Assembly: GCA_016892645.1 (NCBI GenBank)
Contig: JAFEMX010000013.1
Location: forward strand, 43,149-107,148
Direction of reading: 5' to 3'
DNA: 64,000 bases
Source of the DNA: Micrococcaceae bacterium RIT 802
Lineage (GTDB): Bacteria > Actinomycetota > Actinomycetes > Actinomycetales > Micrococcaceae
Numbering within the stretch: position 1 is the first letter of the stretch; each line of letters opens with the position of its first letter. Of this stretch, positions 41,950 through 52,900 are shown piece by piece. A program made the position numbers and the translations under genes. The notes beneath the pieces were generated by a model. The model did not search any database, was not told where the DNA came from, and saw nothing but the letters and a program-made list of their open reading frames with translations.

Positions 41950-42570
41950 ATGCCCGACGTACAGAGCATTCTTGAAGTCAACGACGGCAACGTCCGCAAG
42001 TGGGGAACCCAGCTCCTGGCCATCCAGGCCCCGGACGCCGTGGTCCCCACCGAGTTCTTCGGCCCGACGGACTTCCTGCCCGTCCTGCCGGCCGACGCGA
42101 AGCAGATGGGCTACGTCACCACCGACGGTGTTGGCCAGGAGGACTCGATCTCCAACGAGGGCACGCAGATGCTGCAGACCCTCGAACAGGTCCGCAGCGA
42201 CCTGACCGGGATCGAGAAGTCCCTGACGGTCGCCTTCGGCGAGGACAACGCCTACGTGCAGGCCCTCTGGCACGGCACCCCGTTCGAGGAGTTCCCCGTC
42301 GCGCCGGACGCCTCGTGGATCTTCCATGACGGCGAGATCGCCCAGTACCCGTACTACCGGCTGCTCCTGCTCGCCCAGGACGGTGTCGGCTCCCAGGCCC
42401 GGTACCGGGTCGAGTACGCGTACCGGGCAACGATCACCGCGAAGTCGGCCCGCACCCTCAGCCGTGCCGACGCGGAGACCTACGGGTTCACGTTCGGTCT
42501 GTACAAGGACCCCGTCGCCGGGCGCTCCTACACCCGGGCCCAGAACGGGCCCACCTACAACGCCGTCTAG
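41950..42570 (+). CDS. Major tail (tube) protein
   Basis: A 206-aa tail tube protein located between terminator and tail assembly chaperone genes. SILEVNDGNVRKWGTQLLAI and LEQVRSDLTGIEKSLTVAFG resemble the phage tail tube family. GGAAAGG precedes ATG 41950. Confidence 0.82.
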   Translation: MPDVQSILEVNDGNVRKWGTQLLAIQAPDAVVPTEFFGPTDFLPVLPADAKQMGYVTTDGVGQEDSISNEGTQMLQTLEQVRSDLTGIEKSLTVAFGEDNAYVQALWHGTPFEEFPVAPDASWIFHDGEIAQYPYYRLLLLAQDGVGSQARYRVEYAYRATITAKSARTLSRADAETYGFTFGLYKDPVAGRSYTRAQNGPTYNAV

Positions 42571-42680
42571 CAAAGGCGTTGTCCATCTAGTCCGGTGGCG
42601 GGCGGTTGTCGTGGGGAAGCGCAGCCGTCCGTCACCAGCCAAAAGCCTCCCCAGCATCCCCAGGAACGAGCAACAGCATC

Positions 42681-43043
42681 ATGGCAAAACAACCCATCCG
42701 CCGGCCCATCCGCTTCGACCAGTTCAACAAGCAGCTGGACGACGTCGGCGTCGGCAACCTGCAGGAAGTCCAGCTGTCCAAGGACGAATCGATCTGGATC
42801 CGCCTCGGGAACAGCATCGACCAGGACGACGCGGAGGAATTCCAGGCTCGCATGCGCAACGCCGCGGACTCGGAGGAAGTCGCCCTCGTCGTCCTCGACT
42901 ACTACGACGGCGCGACCGCCGAGGAACAGTGGGAACTGTTCAAGTCCAAAGGCGGAACCGCTGACCGCCTCGCCGCCCTCTTCGCCTCTGCGACCGCGCA
43001 GCAGCAGGAGGACCTGGGAAAACTCCGGCCGAAGCGGTCCTGA
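42681..43043 (+). CDS. Tail assembly chaperone, short form (gpG-like)
   Basis: A 120-aa protein, ATG 42681. It is acidic and helical (DDAEEFQARMRNAADSEEVA), as expected of a chaperone that coats the tape measure protein. Its last codons contain a G GGA AAA slippery site, so some ribosomes make the longer form. Confidence 0.85.
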   Translation: MAKQPIRRPIRFDQFNKQLDDVGVGNLQEVQLSKDESIWIRLGNSIDQDDAEEFQARMRNAADSEEVALVVLDYYDGATAEEQWELFKSKGGTADRLAALFASATAQQQEDLGKLRPKRS

Positions 43044-43441
43044 CTCTCATCGGCGCAGCCCCCGAAGCCTACGAAGCAGCCCTGCTGCAGGCATACCCGG
43101 GGCGCTCGCCGGTGGAGGAGGTCCTGGTCGGGCGGATCAGTTTCCGCCAGTTCAGGGTCATGGTCGAGCATCTGCCGCCGGGCAATGCGGCGGCACGGGC
43201 CGTGGGGTCCGTGTGGGATGACAAGACATGGCTGCTTCATTCGATTGATTCGAGGTTGGCGGTTCTGAACGCCACCTTCTACAACGCCCACAAGGTCAAG
43301 GACGCTGCGCCCGCGAAGCCGGAGTTCCAGCCGAGCCCGGCCGAGCAGGTCGACCCGGAGGCGCAGCGGCGCGAGACGGAGTACGAGGCCCGGCAGCGTG
43401 CCGAGCTGCAGGCCGTCCTGGCTCGTCCTGATCCCCACTGA
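42681..43441 (+). CDS. Tail assembly chaperone, -1 frameshift fusion (gpGT-like)
   Basis: The reading frame from 43022 through 43441 has no good start of its own at its beginning, and joins the chaperone if ribosomes slip -1 at 43016-43022. The fused product would be about 253 aa, with C-terminal region TPAEAVLTLIGAAPEAYEAA and later a tape-measure-recruiting domain. This is the classical tail chaperone arrangement and lies right before the tape measure gene. Confidence 0.85.
43016..43022 (+). promoter_or_regulatory. -1 ribosomal frameshift slippery site GGGAAAA
   Basis: In the zero frame the codons read GGA AAA preceded by G, giving the canonical X XXY YYZ heptamer. After the -1 shift the open frame continues to 43441. 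A downstream structure is possible in the GC-rich flank but was not modelled. Confidence 0.85.
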
Positions 43442-43468
43442 CCGCACGTTGATGGATGGGAGGCCGTT

Positions 43469-46400
43469 GTGGCTGACGAAGTCTGGCTTGATGTCCTCCC
43501 ATCCATGGCCGGGTTCGGTCCGGAGCTGGCGAAGGGTGCGTCGAAGGCCGCGAAGTCCGCCGGCCAGAAGTCCGGCAAGGACTACTCAGCGGCGTTCAAG
43601 AGCGGCGCGGCTGGTGCTTCCGAGGCAGCGGTGCAGGATCTGGAGACGTCTTCCAAAAGGTCTGCCGCGATCGTGTCCAAGCTGTCGGGGCAGGTCAGTA
43701 CTTCCCGGCAGGCGCAGAAGCGTTCGGCCGCGGACCTGCTCACCGCGGAGCAGCGTCTGGCGGATGCCCAGGCGAAGTACGGTGACGAGTCGAACCAGGC
43801 GCAGGCCGCTTCGCTGCGGCTGGAGGCTGCCCGGGAGAAGGCCAGCACCGCGACCAGGAAATTCGAGGGCGCGGAGAACGCCCTGAAGGAGGCCCAGCGG
43901 GGCCACCGGACCATCACGGACCAGCTGGCCGAGGCGCAGGCCGGGCTGACGACCGAGGTCAAGCAGGCCCCGGGCCTGTGGGGGAAGCTGGGCGATACCA
44001 TCGGCAATGCCGGGGGGAAGCTGAAGTCCTTCAGCGAGTCCACGGGTGGGATGGTCACGAAGCTGGCCGGCCTTGCCGGTGGCGCTGCGCTCTTCTCTGA
44101 GGCCTTCGGCGCGAGCCTGGGCAAGGAAGTATCCCTTGACACCCTGGACGCCCGGCTGGCGGCCACCCCTGCCCAGTCCGAGGCCTATGGTGCAGCTGCT
44201 GGTGAGCTGTTCTCCAACGGGATGGGCACCGGGATGGAGGACGTCACCGACGCCGTCGACGCCGTGGTGTCCTCCATGGGCGGCATGCGCAACGCCGGGC
44301 AGGAGGACATCGAGGCAGTCACCGGGTACGCACTGAACCTGTCTAAGGCCTTCGGTGTGGACGTCGCGGAGTCCTCGGCCACCGCCGGCACCCTGATGAA
44401 GAACGGGCTGGCCAAGGACGCCACGCAGGCCATGGACCTCATCACGGGGGCCATGAACAAGGTGCCGGCCAACCTGCGCGGCGAGGTCCTGCCGGTCATG
44501 GATGAGTACTCGAAGCACTTCTCGTCCCTGGGCATCGACGGGGAAACCGCGATGGGCATCATCGCGGCCTCGTCCCAAGACGGGGCGATCGGCATGGACA
44601 AGATGGGGGACGCGCTCAAGGAATTCACGATCCGCGGCACCGACATGTCCAAGACCACGAATGCCGCCTACGAGTCCCTGGGCCTGAACACGAAGCAGAT
44701 GACGAACGACCTGCTGGCCGGCGGGGACACCGCCGAGGGCGCCATGGCGAAGATCGTCCACGGCCTGCAGGGGATCAAGGACCCGGCACAACAGTCACAG
44801 GCCGCCCTTGCACTCTTCGGCACGCCGCTGGAGGACCTGGGCACCGACCAGATCCCGAACTTCCTGGGCATGATCGACCCGATGGGTGACGCCTTCGACA
44901 GCACAGCCGGGTCTGCCGAGGCCCTGGGGACGACCCTGAACGGGAACACGTCCGCCAGCATCGAGACGATCAAGCGATCCTTCGGCAGCATGCTGACCGA
45001 CGGCATCACCCCGCTGCTCGGCCCCCTGAACGGGGTCCTGACATGGGCCCGGGAAACCCCCGGCGTGATGACCGCCGTCGGCATCGCCCTCGGCGTCGTC
45101 GCCGTTGCCTGGGCCGCCGTTACCCTGGCCGCCTCACCGTGGCTGGCCCTCGGCCTCGGGATCGCGCTCGTCATCGGCGGCGTGATCCTGGCCGTCAAGA
45201 ACTGGGGCACGATCATGAACTGGCTCGGCGAGATCGCCGGGAACGTCGCAACGTGGATCTCCGACAGGTGGAACGGCATGATCACCGGGATCGTGTCCTG
45301 GTGGACGAGGACCCTGAAGCCGACCATCGACGCGATGGGCCTGATGTGGCGGTTCATGTGGGCGTCCTACGTGAAGCCGGCACTTGACGCAATCGGCTCC
45401 CGGTGGGGTTCGCTGATCGGCGGGATCGTCGGCTGGTGGACCGGGACCCTGAAGCCGACCCTCGACCGGATCGGCCTCGGGACCCAGCTGATGTGGGAGG
45501 ACTACATCCAGCCGGCCCTGTCCCGGATCGGCACCGGGTGGGACAACCTGATGTCCGGCATCAGGACGGTCTGGAACACGATCCTGAAACCCGTCTTCGA
45601 GACCATCGCATCGGTTGTGAAGGGCGACCTGCCCGGCGCCTTCGAGCACGGGACCGAGGCGATCAAGGGAATCTGGAACGGGATCCGCTCGATCGCCGCG
45701 AAGCCCATCAACTTCGTGATCGACACGGTCTACAACAACGGACTCCGCCGTGCGTTCAACCTGGTGGCCGACGTCCTCCCCGGAGTCGACACCCTCGACA
45801 AGCTCCCGACCATCGCAGCCCACGCGAAGGGCGGCCTCGCCGTCCCCGGCTGGGCACTCGTCGGCGAGGAAGGACCCGAGCTCGTCAACTTCGACAACCC
45901 CGGACGCGTCTACACCGCAGCCCAAACCGCAAGCGCGCTCGCCAATCACGGCGAGCTGACGAATGCTCAGAGGGAGGCAGCTGCCGGGAACAACCCGTCG
46001 GAGGCGGTCCTGCCCATGGGCGGGATCTTCTCCGACGCGTGGGAGTGGGCACGGAACACCGGTGTGGGCCGTGCCATCGAGTCCGGCGTGGGCAAGGCAA
46101 TCGACTGGACGCGCGGCCGGCTGGCCGACGCAGCCGGCGGGCTGCTGAACCCGATGAAGGCGGGCCTCAACACGCTGATCCCCGGCGGCGGCATCGCCGC
46201 CATGGGACGCAGCGCCGCCACCGACGCGATCGACAACACGCTGAAGTGGCTCCGCGGGAAGGACAAGCAGGACGCCTCCGCAGGGCAGGCCGTGTACAAC
46301 GGTCCCTTGGGCGCGTTCCACCGTCCATCGGCGGGGCCGATCACCTCGGGCTACGGGCCACGGTGGGGCGGGTTCCACTCCGGCATCGACATCGCCGGCG

Positions 46401-46921
46401 GCGGGCCTACCTACGCGGCCCTTCCAGGTGTCGTGCAGCGGGTCGGGTGGAACGCGGTGCCGGGCAAGACCGGCATCGGGATCTACCTCAACCACGGGCC
46501 GGGCTTGTGGACCTACTACGGGCACAACCCGGTCGGTGGGCCACAGGTAAAGGTGGGCGACCACGTCCGCGGCGGCCAGCACATCGGCTACCAGGGCGCC
46601 ACCGGAAACGTGACCGGCGTGCACACCCACTTCGAGGTGCACAAGGGCCACGTCAACGGGATCGTCAACCCGGCACCCTACCTGTACGACGAGGGCGGAC
46701 CGGTTCCCCCGGGAACCCACCAGATCCTCAACGCCACAGGACGGACCGAGCAGATCCTCAACCCGGAGCAGATCGCCGACGCCCGGGCCGTCGTCGAAAG
46801 CGTCGGACACAGCCCCAACCAGTACTACTTCACCGTGCCCGACAAGGCCACCGCGAAGGAGTACCTGGAAGAGGCCCAATTCCAGACACGACGACTCAGC
46901 AGGACAGGAGCCAGGGCGTGA
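43469..46921 (+). CDS. Tape measure protein with M23 peptidase domain
   Basis: A 1150-aa protein that sets tail length and enters the cell at injection. Coiled coil at 55-160, TP901-type tape-measure core (about 200-480), hydrophobic helices at about 530-575, then about three tandem ~38-aa modules (WWTRTLKPTIDAMGL … WWTGTLKPTLDRIGL … RTVWNTILKPVFETI). A C-terminal M23 endopeptidase domain follows (SGIDIAGGGPTYAALPGVV, YYGHN, GVHTHFEVHKG) with HxxxD and HxH zinc ligands. GTG 43469 start. The peptidase would cut the cell wall locally. Confidence 0.93.
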   Translation: MADEVWLDVLPSMAGFGPELAKGASKAAKSAGQKSGKDYSAAFKSGAAGASEAAVQDLETSSKRSAAIVSKLSGQVSTSRQAQKRSAADLLTAEQRLADAQAKYGDESNQAQAASLRLEAAREKASTATRKFEGAENALKEAQRGHRTITDQLAEAQAGLTTEVKQAPGLWGKLGDTIGNAGGKLKSFSESTGGMVTKLAGLAGGAALFSEAFGASLGKEVSLDTLDARLAATPAQSEAYGAAAGELFSNGMGTGMEDVTDAVDAVVSSMGGMRNAGQEDIEAVTGYALNLSKAFGVDVAESSATAGTLMKNGLAKDATQAMDLITGAMNKVPANLRGEVLPVMDEYSKHFSSLGIDGETAMGIIAASSQDGAIGMDKMGDALKEFTIRGTDMSKTTNAAYESLGLNTKQMTNDLLAGGDTAEGAMAKIVHGLQGIKDPAQQSQAALALFGTPLEDLGTDQIPNFLGMIDPMGDAFDSTAGSAEALGTTLNGNTSASIETIKRSFGSMLTDGITPLLGPLNGVLTWARETPGVMTAVGIALGVVAVAWAAVTLAASPWLALGLGIALVIGGVILAVKNWGTIMNWLGEIAGNVATWISDRWNGMITGIVSWWTRTLKPTIDAMGLMWRFMWASYVKPALDAIGSRWGSLIGGIVGWWTGTLKPTLDRIGLGTQLMWEDYIQPALSRIGTGWDNLMSGIRTVWNTILKPVFETIASVVKGDLPGAFEHGTEAIKGIWNGIRSIAAKPINFVIDTVYNNGLRRAFNLVADVLPGVDTLDKLPTIAAHAKGGLAVPGWALVGEEGPELVNFDNPGRVYTAAQTASALANHGELTNAQREAAAGNNPSEAVLPMGGIFSDAWEWARNTGVGRAIESGVGKAIDWTRGRLADAAGGLLNPMKAGLNTLIPGGGIAAMGRSAATDAIDNTLKWLRGKDKQDASAGQAVYNGPLGAFHRPSAGPITSGYGPRWGGFHSGIDIAGGGPTYAALPGVVQRVGWNAVPGKTGIGIYLNHGPGLWTYYGHNPVGGPQVKVGDHVRGGQHIGYQGATGNVTGVHTHFEVHKGHVNGIVNPAPYLYDEGGPVPPGTHQILNATGRTEQILNPEQIADARAVVESVGHSPNQYYFTVPDKATAKEYLEEAQFQTRRLSRTGARA

Positions 46922-47778
46922 AATTCCGACTCGGAAACACCGAATTCGGGGGCGAATCCGGACACATCATCGTGTCCGGATTCGACCCCGGCCCGCCCGA
47001 GCTGATCACCAACGACAACCAGCGCCCCCAACGCGACGGGATCATGGTCGGCCGCGACTACCTCGGCGAACAGAACTGGGCCTTCGACCTCGTCACCAAC
47101 CGCAACAACCTCACCGAAGCCATCCAGACCGCAGCCGAACTCGCCGCCGCCTGGCGCTCGCCGTCGGTGCGGAGGGCGCCGAATGTGGTGGTGCCGCTGT
47201 CGTACGAGATGGACGGCCGGTGGCGGCGGGTCTACGGACGGCCAGGAAGGTTCGCGGGGATCAAGGGCGACGTGCTCGCGGTCCAGGGTGGTGGCCGGAT
47301 CACGGCGGATTTCCGGGTGACGGACCCGTTGTTCTACGACGAGGCCGAAGCCAGCGTGGTGCTGACCATCGTGCCGGCGACGACGGGCGGCTTGGTGGCC
47401 CCGCTCGTGGCGCCGCTGACATCGGCGCGCTCCTCGGCTCCGCGGGCCGGGTTCGTGGAGAACGTGGGCGATGCGGAGACCCCGTTGAAGGTGGTCTTCC
47501 ATGGCCCTGTGGCAGACCCGTGGGTCCGTGCTGCCGCGGGTTGGGAGATCGGCCTGACCGGGTCGCTGGCCTATGACGTGTCGGTGACGGTTGACCCGCT
47601 GGCCGGGACGGTCACCCGATCCGATGGTGCGCCCGTCGCGGGGATGCTAACCCGGGCCACCAGGCTTTCCAGGTCGTTACTGCCTGTCGGCCAGTCGGAG
47701 CTCACGTTCGGCGGTTCGGACATCACCGGCACCGCGACCGCAACCCTTTCATGGCGCAACGCCTACCAGAGCATCTAG
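46918..47778 (+). CDS. Distal tail / phage tail-family protein
   Basis: A 286-aa protein, GTG 46918 in a GTGA overlap with the tape measure gene, placing it as the distal tail protein (Dit-like). FRLGNTEFGGESGHIIVSGF and RRVYGRPGRFAGIKGDV resemble the tail component siphovirus family. It should form the ring that starts the baseplate. Confidence 0.8.
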   Translation: MKFRLGNTEFGGESGHIIVSGFDPGPPELITNDNQRPQRDGIMVGRDYLGEQNWAFDLVTNRNNLTEAIQTAAELAAAWRSPSVRRAPNVVVPLSYEMDGRWRRVYGRPGRFAGIKGDVLAVQGGGRITADFRVTDPLFYDEAEASVVLTIVPATTGGLVAPLVAPLTSARSSAPRAGFVENVGDAETPLKVVFHGPVADPWVRAAAGWEIGLTGSLAYDVSVTVDPLAGTVTRSDGAPVAGMLTRATRLSRSLLPVGQSELTFGGSDITGTATATLSWRNAYQSI

Positions 47779-47788
47779 GAGCAACACC

Positions 47789-48805
47789 ATGGCAGTAGAC
47801 CGCGTTCCATTCTTCGTTGGCGGTGGGGCGGAGCATTCGCCCGAGGTCGTCCGCGGGTTCATCTACGATTCGACGGGCGGCGCCGAGGGGGTTTCGTCGG
47901 TCGGCGGCATGAGGGTGTTGGCCCAGGCGGTGCCGAACGGGACCGTCCGCGTCGTCTCGGGTGGCTGCCTATTGAACAACCGCTACCCGGGCGGCGCGGG
48001 CCAGTCCTATGAGGGCCGCAACGCCACGCAGACCGACGTGGCTATCACGGCCACGGGTTCAGGTGGCGGCCGGACCGACCTGATCGTTGCGCGGGTCCTG
48101 GATCCGCAGTACGAGGGGCAGCCGCCTGCCGACCCGAACGCGTTCGACTACTTCCGGCTGGCGGTCATCCAGGGTGTGCCTTCGGGGACGTTGACGTTCA
48201 AGGAACTGAACCTGGACTACCCGGCCATCGAGCTCGCAAAGGTCACGCTGCCGTCGTCTACGGCGACCATCACGCAGGCCATGATCACCGACCTGCGCAC
48301 GGTCGCGCAGCCGCGGGAGAAGACGGTCGTGATGCCGCGCCCGAACGTCACCGGGGACGCGGGAATGGCGCTCACATCCCGCGGGGCATACCCGGCGGGC
48401 GAGTGGTTCCCGAATGTTGGTGGCAACGCGAACAACGGGCGCTACGACATCCCGGTGCCCTCGTGGGCTACACGTATGCAGATCCGGTGCGAGTGGCTTT
48501 CCGTGCGGTACAAGGCCAATCCGGGCGCTGGGTACTACTGGGTGGCTTACGGCCCGGATTCAGTCGGGTCAACGCCGACGTCCTACACCCAGGGTTTCGG
48601 CTGGGATTCGGACGATGCCACGTCCACGACGAATTGGCTCCTCGAGCAGGAAGTGCCCATTCCCTCCGCCTGGCGGGGTACAACGATCCCGTTTGTACCC
48701 CGCGCCAACAAGACCACCGACACCTCCTATCCGGGGTCGGTGGCATTAACCGCCCGCTCGGGGATGGTCTTCTCGGTGCGGTTCCTCGAAGTAGCCGACG
48801 TCTAA
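47789..48805 (+). CDS. Minor tail protein
   Basis: A 338-aa protein starting MAVDRVPFFVGGGAEHSPEV with a Gly-rich N-terminal domain and a long beta-rich C-terminus (QIRCEWLSVRYKANPGAGYY). The order places it in the baseplate or as a fibre adaptor. TAGGAG precedes ATG 47789. Confidence 0.72.
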   Translation: MAVDRVPFFVGGGAEHSPEVVRGFIYDSTGGAEGVSSVGGMRVLAQAVPNGTVRVVSGGCLLNNRYPGGAGQSYEGRNATQTDVAITATGSGGGRTDLIVARVLDPQYEGQPPADPNAFDYFRLAVIQGVPSGTLTFKELNLDYPAIELAKVTLPSSTATITQAMITDLRTVAQPREKTVVMPRPNVTGDAGMALTSRGAYPAGEWFPNVGGNANNGRYDIPVPSWATRMQIRCEWLSVRYKANPGAGYYWVAYGPDSVGSTPTSYTQGFGWDSDDATSTTNWLLEQEVPIPSAWRGTTIPFVPRANKTTDTSYPGSVALTARSGMVFSVRFLEVADV

Positions 48806-48814
48806 GGAGTTCAT

Positions 48815-49909
48815 GTGTCCTGGCGCTACTACCTGCAGGCCCTCCCTTCCCGTGAGTGGATCGACAAGGATCTCCCGCTCACCAGCGTGCAGGTGACCAC
48901 GGCGTGCAACGCGCCGGCCTCGATCAGCGGCAACGTCCCCGTCGAGTACGGGCAGCTCAAGCTGGAGGACGGTTCCCTTGCCGTCCGCGAGTGGGGTTGC
49001 CTGCTTGTGGCCGAGCAGGACGGCCACGACCCCGTCGTCGGGATCGTGGACCTCGTCAAGCTCGACGGCGAATCGTTGCGCCTGGAAGCCGGCGGCTTCA
49101 CCATGTACCCCACGGGCACCCCATGGACGGGGCCGGACTTCGCTGGCGTGCAGGTCGATCCCCTGGACATGGTCCGCAAAATCTGGGACCACCTCCAGTC
49201 CTTCCCGGACGGGGACCTCGGCGTGGTCGTGGACGCGACAACCTCGCCCGTCCGGATCGGAAAGCCCGAGGAGACCACCGAATTCACCACCAGCGGAGGC
49301 GACGACGTCTCCTTCGAATCCGGCCCCTTCCGCCTCGCCCGATGGACGACCGACGACCTCGGCAAGACCATCGCCGACCTCGCCGAAGCCACCCCCTTCC
49401 AATACCAGGAACACACCACATGGGACGGCGAGGACCTCACCCACCGACTCCAACTCGGATACAAGACCATCGGCACCCGCAAACACAACCTCCGCTTCGA
49501 GATCGGCGTCAACGTCACCGCCACCCCCGCCATCGAAGAAGGCGACTACGCCTCCGAAGTCCTCATGTTCGGCACCGGGGAAGGCCGCAAGAAAGTTGCC
49601 GCACAGGTCACGAAACAAACAGGCCGACTACGCCGCGTCCACGTCGAAACAGACAAGGCACTCACCTCCAAACGAGCAGCCACCGACGCAGCACGACCCA
49701 TCCTCAACGCGCTCGCCGGTGGGTATCGCATCGATTCGCTCGAGGTCATCGAGCACGAGTCGGCGCCGTTCGGGGCGTTCGGCCCGGGGGATGAGATCCG
49801 GGTGCAGGGCGATGCGGGGTGGGCGGATCTGGACACGTGGGTGCGGATCGACGAAATGACCAAGGACGCCGATACCGGCGGCATGAGCTTGAAAGTGGTG
49901 ACGGTGTGA
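48815..49909 (+). CDS. Tail hub/minor tail protein (Tal-like)
   Basis: A 364-aa protein, GTG 48815, with beta-rich domains (DLVKLDGESLRLEAGGFTMY, EVLMFGTGEGRKKVAAQVTK) resembling siphovirus tail-tip hub (gp27-like) proteins. It is followed, with overlap, by the large fibre gene. Confidence 0.75.
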   Translation: MSWRYYLQALPSREWIDKDLPLTSVQVTTACNAPASISGNVPVEYGQLKLEDGSLAVREWGCLLVAEQDGHDPVVGIVDLVKLDGESLRLEAGGFTMYPTGTPWTGPDFAGVQVDPLDMVRKIWDHLQSFPDGDLGVVVDATTSPVRIGKPEETTEFTTSGGDDVSFESGPFRLARWTTDDLGKTIADLAEATPFQYQEHTTWDGEDLTHRLQLGYKTIGTRKHNLRFEIGVNVTATPAIEEGDYASEVLMFGTGEGRKKVAAQVTKQTGRLRRVHVETDKALTSKRAATDAARPILNALAGGYRIDSLEVIEHESAPFGAFGPGDEIRVQGDAGWADLDTWVRIDEMTKDADTGGMSLKVVTV

Positions 49910-52900
49910 TCAGTCCCAAGGATGCACGTTCGGTCGATTGGCTGGCGCGGACCCTCGCGTCGCAGGACCGCCGGCTGACGGGCCTTGAGACAAAGCCGGG
50001 TCTTGCCTTCTCTTCCATCGAGAACGGCTCCATTGACGAGTACACGGTGGATGGCACCCTTGCATCCGTCATCGGCAAACAGCACGACGGCACGCATACC
50101 GCAACTTCGGTGACTGGTCCGAAGCCGCCGACGCCCTGGTTCCCGGCTGCGTCTGCGGTGCCTGGTGTGGTCGAGGTCCGCTGGAATGGGAAGTTCGCGG
50201 GCGGCGCTCTGTCGCCGATGGACCTCAAGCATGTCGCGGCCTACGTCGTACCCGCCGGGGGGCCGATTGATCTGACGGCGCAGGCCGGCGTGATGACGGG
50301 TGAGCTGGGCGATGCGGTGCAGGTGCAAGTCGAGGCCGGCGTGTATGACGTGTACCTGGTGGCGTGGACGCTTTCGGGGAAGTACTCGGATGCGGCCGGG
50401 CCTGCGGCTGTCGTGGTGCCGGTCCCCGCGGACATGGAAGCCGTGCAGGCTGAACTCGATGCGGCGAACACGGCTATCGATGCCGTCAAGACTGATCTCG
50501 CCGACACGAAGGTTGCGCTGGATACCCGGCTGGATACGGCCGAGTCGGATCTGTCGGCGTCGAAGGCCCGCCTGGACACGGCCGAGGGCCAGCTCACCGA
50601 CGCCTTCGGGCAGCTCGGCACGGTGGATTCAAGGATCTCCATCGCACAGGATGCGACCCTGTCTTCAGCTGCGGCGACCGCTCAGGAAAAGGCTGATGAA
50701 GCGCAGGCAGTAGCGGCGGAGGCAGTCGCTCGATTGGCTGCCAACGCGGGGAACATGGCCCCCTACGGGGACAACGAGGGGTTCAGTGGGACACGCTTCC
50801 CGCTGAACTCGGCGGAAGCACATTCTGGCGAACGCGCGTGGGCGGTCACTGCGGCGGGTACCCAACAGTTCGGAGACTACCTTCCGGACATTCCTGTCGC
50901 TCCGGGCGCGTGGTACCGGTTCGGATTTTGGTACAAGTTGACAGCTCCGATCCCACCCACTTCGTCCATTTTCGGAATGCCTATGGTTTGGGTCACCGAA
51001 GGCGGGGCCGCATGGAACACCGCCTCTCAATATGGCGGGGCCTACCAGTACGGGCACTATGCCGACATGACGACCACCGGGAAGTGGCTCTACCACTCGT
51101 GGCTTCAGCAGGCTCCGGCGGTAGACAGTAGCGGGGCACCGATCGCGAAACTCCGTCCGCGCTACTTCCTTTGGTCGGTGAACGTGCCGGAGGGATCCAC
51201 TGTCCGCATCGACGACTTTACGATGCAGGACGTCACGGCTGCTAAGTCCGCGATCGACGCCGCGGCAACGGCCCAAGCCGCTGCAGAGGATGCCCACCAA
51301 GCCGCAGGCGACGCCCAGACTACCGCGGAGTCGGCGCTTACCATGGCTGGCTCCAAATCCAAGGTCTACTACTCGACCTCGGCCCCGTCCGGCACGGGCA
51401 CCTCCACCGGCGACCTCTGGCGCCAAGTCGACGCCTCGCGAAACGTCATCAGTGAGTGGTATTGGTCAAGCTCCAACGCTTGGCAAGCCTCGCAGATCAC
51501 GACGTCGGCCATTTCCAACCTCGACGTGGGGAAGCTGACCGTCGGGACCGGCGTGATTGCCACGCTCGTGGCGCAAAAGATCGCGGGCGCCACGGCGAGC
51601 TTCCAGACGGTCGACGTGAAGAACCTGTTCGCGACGACGGGCACGCTCGCAGAGGCGGTTATCACCCGCCTGTTCACCGACATATTCGCCACCAACAAGC
51701 TCTCTGCGAATCAGGTGCTGATCGGGTCCGGCGAGAACCTTGTTCCCAACGGAAGTGGGGAGCTCGGGTCCACTGCTGGCTGGCCAGCACCTCTGATCTA
51801 TGACGCCGTGGATAAGCCTGCTGGTGATGGCATTGCTGGGGCCTTCCGGACAGTAGCCGGCCAGGGGACGGTAACGAATTCGAGTCCGCTGTTCTCGGTC
51901 AACCCCGGGGAAGAGTACCTGTTCGAGGTTTGGCTGAAAGCTGATAAGCCGGATTCTCGGATCTACATGGAATACCGGGACCAGACCAACGCGCAGAATG
52001 TGGCCTTCAGCGCTGCACTTGATGCAGACGGGGCAGCTCTGCCGAATGGGAATGCCGCCGTATATTTCGCGGCCAATGCGCCCGTCCCGACTACGTGGAC
52101 GAAGTGGACGGCAGTCGGGATTCCTGGCCCCACGGTGGAGAAAATCCGCGTCAGTGGCCTGTACTTCAATCACCCCAACGGCACGGAACGCAATGCCGTT
52201 GTGTCGGTTGCGGGGTTCTCCGTTCGCCCACGCGTGGGTACTTCTCTGGTGGCCACGGGTGCGATCATTGCCCCGCATATCACAGCGTCGGAGGAGATGT
52301 CGGCGAAGCTGGGTGAGTTTCTGCGCGTGAATACGCGGATGCTTGAGGCGACCGCGATCGACGGCATGGTCATTACCGGTGCGATCATCCAGTCTCCCGG
52401 TGAGGGGGCCGGGTACCAGCTGACGTCGGGCGGGTACACGTCGTGGGACGCGGAGGGAAATCTGACTGTCCGGTTGCCCTCCGATGGTTCGTCGCCGCAG
52501 TTCCGTGGCGACATCGAAGCCCAATCGTTGACCGCATCCGGGCGGGTTTCCCTCCGGGCCGTGGGGAACGAAATCACTTCCGGCGCGGAACTCATCATGG
52601 AGTCCGGGGTTACCGCACCATTGTCCCCGCCCTCGGTGAATACCGTCTATGCCAGTGTGCCTCTGCCATACACGGGTGAGCTCAACGGGATCAACACCGC
52701 CGGCCTAGCCCGGGCGAACAACCTCTGGTGGAGGACCAGCCTCAACGGCACAACCCTTCAACTCCACGGCATCAGCGACGCCGGGACCCTGGTCACCACC
52801 ATTGCCACCGGACTTCTCGGGTCAAATGGCGTCACAGCCATCGGGAACGAACTCTTCGTCCTTGGCCGGTGGGGTGGGGCCGCGGAGCCACGGCATGTGG

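Noticed and set aside
45134..46879. 581-codon frame antisense to the tape measure gene
   Set aside because: GC-driven shadow with no recognizable domain; plus frame has TMP and M23 motifs.
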